Source of the DNA: M55B132 sp964508895
GTDB taxonomy: Bacteria > Bacteroidota > Bacteroidia > Bacteroidales > B18-G4
NCBI GenBank assembly: GCA_964508895.1
Contig: CAZDWF010000034.1
Location: forward strand, 1-29,455
Length of the DNA stretch: 29,455 nt
Direction: 5' to 3'
The notes beneath the pieces were generated by a model, which was not told the origin of the DNA, ran no database searches, and worked only from the letters and a program-made list of their open reading frames with translations. Both the position numbers and the translations under genes were made by a program. The number at the start of each line of letters is the position of its first letter. Position 1 is the stretch's first letter. This document shows, piece by piece, positions 24,594-29,455 of the stretch.

Positions 24594-24664
24594 ACCCCCT
24601 TTTCTGAACTCTTTTTTCTGAACTCTTTTATCTGAATTCCCCTATCTCAACTCCCCTTTCTTAT
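24588..24664. repeat. Heptamer tandem array spanning two convergent stop codons
   Basis: Eleven consecutive 7-bp units. TTCTGAA/CTCTGAA/ATCTGAA/ATCTCAA-type words alternate with CTCTTTT, CCCCCTT, TTCCCCT or CTCCCCT words. It contains the TGA of the serine hydrolase (24591-24593) and the TAG of the MORN gene (24642-24644, minus strand), and encodes that protein's last residues. Confidence 0.85.
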
Positions 24665-25418
24665 ATTTCTTCTCCTCTATAATATTGCCTTCTTCATTGT
24701 ATTCGTACCAGATCCCATCCTTGAGAGCGTTCTTATACTGGCCTTTTATCTTAAGCTGTCCGTTGTCAAAATATTCAAGATATTCACCCGTAGGTTCATT
24801 GTTCTCATAATATTCAATAGTGCGAATCGTATCATTTTCATAAAATGTTGTTTGCCTGCCTTCAAATACTCCTTTAATGTAATTAAACTCAGCAATAACA
24901 TTTCCTTTCATATCATACCATTTAGTAACGCCATCCCTCATATCATCAATATAAAAAGCCGACTCCTGGAGCTTGCTGTTCTCGTAATAGAGCTTATAAA
25001 CACCATGTTTCTTACCCATCTTGTAATTAATCAATCTCTCAAGATTAGAGCCAAATCTATATTTCTTTTCAGTGCCATCCAGCTCCCCATCCTTATAATA
25101 TCTTTCTGATTTCAGATATCCTCTCTGATCGATCTGAATATAAAATCCATCAAGCTTGCCATTTTTGTAAGTTTCGAGTTTGGCTAAAATTCCTTTATTG
25201 TGATACACCCTCCACTGTCCTTCCTTTACTCCGTCATCATATACCCCTTTACTTGTAAGGTTTCTTTCCTTTTCTTCCCAATAGCCTTGCCTTAAGCTGT
25301 TTTCATCGGTAACATTAATTGTATCACCTGTATCTGTAATTGAAAATGTTTGTGAAAAAGTGTTTGTAGCTGTTAAAGCTACAGTTGTCAGAATGATAAA
25401 TGTAATGTATTTCAACAT
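24642..25418 (-). CDS. Exported MORN-repeat (YwqK-like) protein
   Basis: 258 residues with a signal peptide (MLKYITFIILTTVALTATNTFSQ). About eight MORN_2-type repeats of ~22 residues fill the rest. Typical units are GVKEGQWRVYHNKGILAKLE, GKLDGFYIQIDQRGYLKSER, PTGEYLEYFDNGQLKIKGQY and LKDGIWYEYNEEGNIIEEKK. Such proteins are often annotated as YwqK-family antitoxins, but no toxin gene is nearby and a signal peptide argues against an antitoxin role. More likely a periplasmic or surface repeat protein of unknown partner. It has its own promoter-like element (25442-25473). Confidence 0.9.
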   Translation of the reverse strand: MLKYITFIILTTVALTATNTFSQTFSITDTGDTINVTDENSLRQGYWEEKERNLTSKGVYDDGVKEGQWRVYHNKGILAKLETYKNGKLDGFYIQIDQRGYLKSERYYKDGELDGTEKKYRFGSNLERLINYKMGKKHGVYKLYYENSKLQESAFYIDDMRDGVTKWYDMKGNVIAEFNYIKGVFEGRQTTFYENDTIRTIEYYENNEPTGEYLEYFDNGQLKIKGQYKNALKDGIWYEYNEEGNIIEEKKYKKGELR

Positions 25419-25441
25419 AATCAGTAAGTTTTAGTTTGTTT

Positions 25442-25473
25442 CAAAGTTATAAAGTATAGAGGAGTTTATCAAT
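25442..25473 (-). promoter_or_regulatory. Promoter for the MORN-repeat gene
   Basis: On the minus strand ATTG (25470-25473), 20 bp, then TAACTTTG (25442-25449): a good fit to TTTG-N19-21-TAnnTTTG. Leader about 17 nt. Confidence 0.6.
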
Positions 25474-25504
25474 TAATATCTGGGATTTTTGTTACCCACC
25501 CCAA

Positions 25505-25528
25505 CCCCTCCCTACAAGCAGGGAGGGG
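25505..25528. terminator. G+C-rich hairpin downstream of rimO
   Basis: CCCCTCCCT and AGGGAGGGG pair perfectly around a 6-nt loop, 16 bp beyond the rimO stop. The T-run on the minus strand is weak, so termination may be inefficient. Similar C-rich hairpins occur as dispersed repeats in related genomes, from memory. Confidence 0.5.
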
Positions 25529-25543
25529 CTATGGTGCAAAAAA

Positions 25544-26857
25544 TTATATTTTAGCAGTACCAAATAAATCAAACTCCTCGGCAGATCCTATTCTGATATC
25601 ATAGAATTCACCTATGTTTAATGGCGCAGTATTTTCGATAAGCACCTCATTATCAACCTCAGGTGAGTCGTATTCAGTTCGGCCAATATAGAAATCACCT
25701 TCCTTGCGGTCTATAATAACTTTTAAGGTTTTTCCTACAAGGCTATTATTAAACCCAGTGGATATCTGCTGCTGGACTCCCATAAGCTCTTCCATCCTGC
25801 GAATTTTTACTTCTTCTGGAATATCATCCTTTAGAACAAAAGCACTTGTATCTTCTTCGTGTGAATAGGTAAAAACACCCATACGTTCAAAACGTGCAGC
25901 TTTAACAAAATCAACTAATTCCTGAAAATCCTTTTCTGTTTCACCAGGAAATCCTACCATTAATGATGTGCGCAAAGCAATGCCAGGCACTTTTGTCCTG
26001 ATCCTGTCAATCAGTTCATAAGTCTGCCTTTTAGTAAAATTCCTTTTCATTTTTTCCAGGATGTTATCACTGACATGCTGAAAAGGGATATCGAGGTAGT
26101 TGCATACTTTGTCTTCTTCTGCCATAATATCCAGGATGTCTTCAGGAAGATTGTTTGGGTACAGATAATGCAAGCGTATCCAATCCAAACCATGGATACG
26201 GATCAATTTGCGGATCAAATCAACCAATAGTTGTTTATTGCCAAGATCCAGTCCGTAAAAGTTCAAATCCTGCGATATCAATAATAACTCTTTGGTGCCA
26301 TTATCAACAAGCTCCTTGCTTTCGCTTATCAATGAAGGAATGTTTCTGCTAATATGCATTCCCCTTATCATGGGTATGGCACAGAAAGAACATGTTCTGT
26401 TGCAGCCTTCTGCGATCTTCAGATAAGCATAATGATTGGTAGTGTTTAGCCTTGCCGGTCTGAGCTCAGCATGAAATGAGGTTTTGAAAAATTTCAGAAT
26501 TTCCTGAAAATCATTCACACCAAAAAAGGCATCTACTTCAGGAATTTCCCTTTTAAGGTCTTCTTTATAACGTTCAGACAAACAGCCCATAACAACAAGT
26601 GATATAAGTTTGCCTGCTTCTTTGAGTTTCACATAATCAAGGATGGTATCAATGGATTCCTGTTTCGCATCATGAATAAAGCCACAGGTATTGATAATAA
26701 CAAAATCCGTTTGCTTATCGGAATCGTGGTATAACTGAAATCCACCGGTTTTCAGCTGGGCCATCAGGTGCTCAGAATCCACCAGGTTCTTTGAACAACC
26801 CAGGGTAATGAGGTTTATGCTAAGCTTATTGCTTGAAGAGTGAGTCGACGAATTCAT
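25544..26857 (-). CDS. rimO: RimO, ribosomal protein S12 methylthiotransferase
   Basis: 437 residues. The N-terminal UPF0004 domain carries cluster cysteines C21 (LGCSKN), C58 (NTCGF) and C92 (MGCLSERY). The radical SAM cluster is C152-x3-C156-x2-C159 (AEGCNRTCSFCAIP). LRTSLMVGFPGETEKDFQEL and a C-terminal TRAM domain (about 370-437) follow. SVVMGCLSERY and the DFVIINTCGFI wording favour RimO over MiaB. It adds a methylthio group to an Asp of ribosomal protein S12. Its start overlaps the end of ftsY by 32 bp, in a different frame, an arrangement consistent with coupled translation. Confidence 0.95.
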   Translation of the reverse strand: MNSSTHSSSNKLSINLITLGCSKNLVDSEHLMAQLKTGGFQLYHDSDKQTDFVIINTCGFIHDAKQESIDTILDYVKLKEAGKLISLVVMGCLSERYKEDLKREIPEVDAFFGVNDFQEILKFFKTSFHAELRPARLNTTNHYAYLKIAEGCNRTCSFCAIPMIRGMHISRNIPSLISESKELVDNGTKELLLISQDLNFYGLDLGNKQLLVDLIRKLIRIHGLDWIRLHYLYPNNLPEDILDIMAEEDKVCNYLDIPFQHVSDNILEKMKRNFTKRQTYELIDRIRTKVPGIALRTSLMVGFPGETEKDFQELVDFVKAARFERMGVFTYSHEEDTSAFVLKDDIPEEVKIRRMEELMGVQQQISTGFNNSLVGKTLKVIIDRKEGDFYIGRTEYDSPEVDNEVLIENTAPLNIGEFYDIRIGSAEEFDLFGTAKI

Positions 26858-27785
26858 ATCGATTAAACACCTGCAGGTGTTCCATTTTTTCTCCTATGCC
26901 AATATATTTTACAGGAATTTTAAACTGATCGGAAATACCAATAGCGACACCTCCTTTAGCTGTACCATCAAGTTTTGTAAGGGCCAGAGCATTCACCTCT
27001 GTTGCTGCAGTGAACTGCTTTGCCTGTTCAATAGCATTTTGTCCGGTGGAAGCATCAAGGATAAGCAATATTTCATGAGGAGCTTCAGGTATAACTTTCT
27101 GCATAACCCTTTTGATCTTTGAAAGTTCATTCATAAGGTTAACCTTGTTATGTAATCTGCCTGCAGTATCAATAATAACCACATCGGCATTTTGTCTCAA
27201 TGCTTCTTCCATTGTTTCGAATGCAACAGCAGCCGGATCCGCATTCATACCTTTGGAAACGATGGGTACCCCAACCCTTTCCGACCATATTGTTAACTGG
27301 TCGACAGCAGCTGCCCTGAAGGTGTCCGCTGCACCCAGTAAAACACTCTTTCCGGATTTTTTGAAATGATAGGCCAGCTTGCCAATGGTTGTAGTTTTTC
27401 CGACTCCATTAACACCAACTACCATGATAACATAGGGATAGTTCATTTCAGGAATGGAAAATTCTTTATAATCTTCAGTATTATTTTCAAGCAAAAGCTC
27501 TACTATCTCTTCTTTAAGAATGTTGTTCAGCTCTGCAGTTCCAAGGTATTTATCTTTAGCAACCCTTTCCTCTATTCTTTCAATGATCTTGATAGTAGTG
27601 CTAACGCCCACATCAGAAGTGATAAGCACTTCCTCGAGATTATCGAGGACCTCAGCATCAACTTTTGACTTTCCTATTACCGCCTTTGAAAGTTTTGAAA
27701 ATACACTTTGCTTGGTTTTATCGAGTCCTTTGTTAAGGTCTTCTTTTTTATCTTTTGAAAATCTTGAAAAAACGCCCATGCTCAT
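26826..27785 (-). CDS. ftsY: FtsY, signal recognition particle receptor GTPase
   Basis: 319 residues. An N domain (about 20-100) precedes the G domain: G1 GVNGVGKTT (124-132), DTFRAAAVDQL (about 155), DTAGR (about 206), TKLDGTAKGG (about 268) and GIGEKMEHLQVF near the end. The acidic A domain of E. coli FtsY is absent, as in many Bacteroidetes. It docks SRP-ribosome complexes at the membrane. Two starts are possible (ATG at 27785 or 27779, MSM...). A terminator-like hairpin lies just upstream, so ftsY is expressed by read-through or from its own promoter. Confidence 0.96.
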   Translation of the reverse strand: MSMGVFSRFSKDKKEDLNKGLDKTKQSVFSKLSKAVIGKSKVDAEVLDNLEEVLITSDVGVSTTIKIIERIEERVAKDKYLGTAELNNILKEEIVELLLENNTEDYKEFSIPEMNYPYVIMVVGVNGVGKTTTIGKLAYHFKKSGKSVLLGAADTFRAAAVDQLTIWSERVGVPIVSKGMNADPAAVAFETMEEALRQNADVVIIDTAGRLHNKVNLMNELSKIKRVMQKVIPEAPHEILLILDASTGQNAIEQAKQFTAATEVNALALTKLDGTAKGGVAIGISDQFKIPVKYIGIGEKMEHLQVFNRYEFVDSLFKQ

Positions 27786-27793
27786 TAATATTA

Positions 27794-27828
27794 TAAAAAA
27801 AGCTTCTTCCCCTGTAAGGAAAAAGCTT
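27794..27828 (-). terminator. Intrinsic terminator between DUF4295 gene and ftsY
   Basis: Arms 27818-27828 and 27800-27810 form an 11-bp stem with one mismatch. On the minus strand it is followed by a run of seven T (27794-27800). It lies 27 bp after the DUF4295 stop and 9 bp before the ftsY ATG. Confidence 0.75.
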
Positions 27829-27855
27829 CTTATACCTGTTTATAATACCTATCTC

Positions 27856-28008
27856 TTATTTCTTCGCTAAAAAGTCTTTAACCTGATCGTTAGGGATGAT
27901 ATCTTCTTTAAATACGTATGCATTAGTTTTTGGTGATTTCACCATCCTGATAACTTTAGCAAAATCTTTGCCTGAAGACTGTAGTGATGCAACAACTTTC
28001 TTTGCCAT
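27856..28008 (-). CDS. DUF4295 family small protein
   Basis: 50 residues, too short for most gene callers' thresholds but clearly coding. It begins MAKKVVASLQSSGKDFAKVI, continues with RMVKSPKTNAYVFKEDI and ends VKDFLAKK. In Bacteroidetes this small basic protein is found almost always between rpmG and ftsY, as here, and is thought to be ribosome-associated. It lies 8 bp downstream of rpmG, probably in the same transcript, with the terminator at 27794-27828 behind it. ATG at 28006-28008, stop TAA at 27856. Confidence 0.93.
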   Translation of the reverse strand: MAKKVVASLQSSGKDFAKVIRMVKSPKTNAYVFKEDIIPNDQVKDFLAKK

Positions 28009-28016
28009 AACAAATA

Positions 28017-28205
28017 TTATTTAATTTCTTTATGAACTGTCATTTTCTTGAGGATAGGATTGTATTTCTTAATCTCTAACCTATCCGGAGAATTCTTTTT
28101 ATTCTTAGTAGTAATATACCTGGATGTTCCGGGTTGTCCACTGTTTTTGTGTTCGGTACACTCCAGGATAACCTGTATTCTTTGATCTTTCTGTTTTCTG
28201 GCCAT
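28017..28205 (-). CDS. rpmG: 50S ribosomal protein L33
   Basis: 62 residues. MARKQKDQRIQVILECTEHK, then SRYITTKNKKNSPDRLEIKKY and NPILKKMTVHKEIK are typical of bacterial L33. It has a single Cys (C16) and so is the zinc-free form. It heads the rpmG-DUF4295 transcript. The L28 gene (rpmB), which commonly precedes rpmG in Bacteroidetes, is not in the 317 bp upstream. A good -7 box lies at 28234-28241. Confidence 0.96.
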   Translation of the reverse strand: MARKQKDQRIQVILECTEHKNSGQPGTSRYITTKNKKNSPDRLEIKKYNPILKKMTVHKEIK

Positions 28206-28233
28206 GTCTTTAAACCTCTTTAATTTCGGAGCG

Positions 28234-28241
28234 CAAAAATA
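28234..28241 (-). promoter_or_regulatory. -7 box TATTTTTG for rpmG
   Basis: A perfect TAnnTTTG on the minus strand, 29 bp from the ATG, with GTTG (28260-28263) 18 bp upstream as a weak -33. It supports rpmG as the first gene of its operon. Confidence 0.6.
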
Positions 28242-28312
28242 CAGTGTTTTTTTTAAATAAACAACTTAGTTCTGAAATAATTTATCTTTTGAAGAAAGAT
28301 TGTTGCTTTTAA

Positions 28313-28368
28313 GATCCTAGATCCTAGATCCTAGATCCTAGATCCTAGATCCTAGATCATAGATCATA
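28313..28368. repeat. Heptamer tandem array (GATCCTA x6, GATCATA x2)
   Basis: Eight contiguous 7-bp units, the first six identical and the last two sharing one change. This is the most regular array in the window, in the spacer between the divergent rpmG and xerD genes (28206-28522). Apart from the arrays and the rpmG promoter the spacer shows nothing recognisable. Confidence 0.95.
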
Positions 28369-28450
28369 GATAAGAAGATGTTGCTCAATTTAGTTATTCT
28401 GATAAATAGTTGTTTTAATAATAACAAAGCTATGCTTTACAAAATCTTGC

Positions 28451-28499
28451 ATCTTCCTATCTAGTATCTTCTTATCTTGTATCTTGTATCTTGTATCTT
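28451..28499. repeat. Heptamer tandem array (GTATCTT units)
   Basis: Seven in-phase 7-bp units, degenerate at the left (ATCTTCC, TATCTAG, TATCTTC, TTATCTT) and perfect at the right (three GTATCTT). It ends 24 bp before the xerD start and is separated by 82 bp from the GATCCTA array. Confidence 0.85.
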
Positions 28500-28522
28500 G
28501 ATTTTATTATTAATTTTAAACG

Positions 28523-29422
28523 GTGAACTGGCAGCAATATACAAATGGTTTCCGCAGCTATCTCTCCATAGAGAGATCCCTCTCCCCTAACTCCGTAGAG
28601 GCTTATCTGCGTGATGTCGGGCATCTTATTGAATTCCTGGAGGCGAGAAGTATTGATAAAGCTCCTCAGGATTTATCTTTGGATGATCTGAAAGAATTTG
28701 TAAAATACATCAATGAACTGGGCTTGAATGCCAAATCACAGGCGAGGATCATTTCAGGATTAAAGAGTTTTTTCAAGTATTTGTTGCTTGAGAATATTGT
28801 AGCAAAAAATCCTGCTGAACTCCTCGAAGCTCCAAAATTTACTCGTACACTGCCAGATACATTATCTCTGGAAGAGATCGACAGAATTATTGCAGCCATC
28901 GATCTTTCCAGTACTGAAGGGCACCGCAATAAAGCCATCCTGGAAACTCTTTACAGTTGCGGATTGCGTGTTAGCGAACTGGTTAACCTACAGATATCAA
29001 ATCTCTTTTTCAAGAGTGGATTTATTAAAATAACAGGCAAGGGTGATAAGGAAAGATTAGTTCCTATAGGCAAAGAAGCAATAAAGTTTATTACATATTA
29101 CAAAGAGGAATACCGTACTCATCAGCAAATACAGAAAGGTGAGGAAGATATTGTTTTCCTTAATAACAGAGGTAAACGGCTTAGCCGGAATATGATATTC
29201 ATAATTATAAAAAACCTTAGTGAAAAAGCAGGCATTCGTAAGAAGATCTCGCCGCATACATTCAGGCATTCCTTTGCCACACACCTTGTAGAACGCGGTG
29301 CCGACCTGAGGGCTGTTCAGGAAATGTTAGGACATGAATCGATTATCACAACGGAAATTTACACCCATCTCGACAGGAATTATCTTAGAAGCAACATCCT
29401 GGAATTTCACCCAAGATCGTAA
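28523..29422 (+). CDS. xerD: Tyrosine recombinase XerD
   Basis: 299 residues. The N-terminal SAM-like core-binding domain (about 1-100) contains YLSIERSLSPNSVEAYLRD. The catalytic domain has R149 (CGLRVSEL), K173 (TGKGDKER), H245-x2-R248 (HTFRHS), H271 (LGHES) and the nucleophile Y280 (TTEIYTHLD). Length and wording match housekeeping XerD, which with XerC resolves chromosome dimers at dif. No attachment-site-like duplication or cargo suggests an integrative element. The start is GTG at 28523 (MNWQQY), with no in-frame ATG nearby. Heptamer arrays lie directly upstream. Confidence 0.94.
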   Translation: MNWQQYTNGFRSYLSIERSLSPNSVEAYLRDVGHLIEFLEARSIDKAPQDLSLDDLKEFVKYINELGLNAKSQARIISGLKSFFKYLLLENIVAKNPAELLEAPKFTRTLPDTLSLEEIDRIIAAIDLSSTEGHRNKAILETLYSCGLRVSELVNLQISNLFFKSGFIKITGKGDKERLVPIGKEAIKFITYYKEEYRTHQQIQKGEEDIVFLNNRGKRLSRNMIFIIIKNLSEKAGIRKKISPHTFRHSFATHLVERGADLRAVQEMLGHESIITTEIYTHLDRNYLRSNILEFHPRS

Positions 29423-29455
29423 CATCAAAAATTAGAAATCTTCAATTTTTCCCCG

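Noticed and set aside
24642..25418. Toxin-antitoxin module
   Set aside because: The MORN-repeat protein has a signal peptide and no toxin gene is adjacent.
28313..28368. Possible CRISPR array
   Set aside because: Units are 7 bp, contiguous and have no spacers; it is a short tandem repeat.
28523..29422. Integrase of a mobile element
   Set aside because: Length and motifs match housekeeping XerD, and no att-like duplication, tRNA target or cargo genes lie beside it.

Overview
The window (29.5 kb, AT-rich) looks like chromosomal DNA of a Bacteroidetes bacterium, probably of the order Bacteroidales. The grounds are: the gene block rpmG–DUF4295–ftsY–rimO; a B12 riboswitch leading a BtuB/BtuG-type pair; FloA/NfeD; a DUF5362-like membrane protein; the lack of Shine-Dalgarno sites at most starts; and several -7 boxes of the Bacteroidetes form TAnnTTTG. 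No rRNA, tRNA, CRISPR array, insertion sequence or prophage was found.

Layout. (1) 1-700: terminator-like hairpin and a small membrane protein. (2) 696-9070: a DNA-damage and mutagenesis island. It holds a DnaQ-exonuclease/GIY-YIG nuclease fusion and an XRE-S24 (LexA/CI-like) regulator on the minus strand, then divergent dinB (Y-family polymerase) and a short DnaE-type polymerase on the plus strand, then a convergent SRAP/YedK gene. A four-helix-bundle gene, bracketed by two ~100-bp palindromic direct repeats, sits between dnaE and SRAP. (3) 9183-16208: a long minus-strand run of clpS, nfeD, floA, a RelA/SpoT homologue with a damaged hydrolase site, a Tat-exported DUF362 protein, a DUF6599-like protein and an SRPBCC-GyrI fusion. 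(4) 16300-17359: NUDIX and OsmC genes, convergent. (5) 17402-20720: B12 riboswitch, TonB-dependent receptor and BtuG-like propeller lipoprotein. (6) 20828-25418: small lipoprotein, a long KamA-family radical SAM protein, a serine hydrolase lipoprotein and a MORN-repeat protein. (7) 25544-28205: rpmG, DUF4295, ftsY, rimO. (8) 28523-29422: xerD.

How they fit. The strongest candidate for an under-described system is region 2. It has the logic of an ImuB-DnaE2 mutasome (damage-responsive repressor, Y-family polymerase, error-prone DnaE) but no ImuA, and its regulator is an XRE-type self-cleaving protein rather than a classical LexA. The regulator keeps an Ala-Gly cleavage site and a Ser/Lys dyad with LexA-like spacing. 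Two matching 6-5-6 dyads flank a TAnnTTTG box just upstream of dinB and are candidate operators.

The second theme is a set of intergenic tandem arrays whose unit words differ from place to place but whose period is a strict 7 bp (8 bp around the four-helix-bundle gene). They lie at gene borders and supply several stop codons and one start codon. They recall the heptameric STRR repeats of cyanobacteria.
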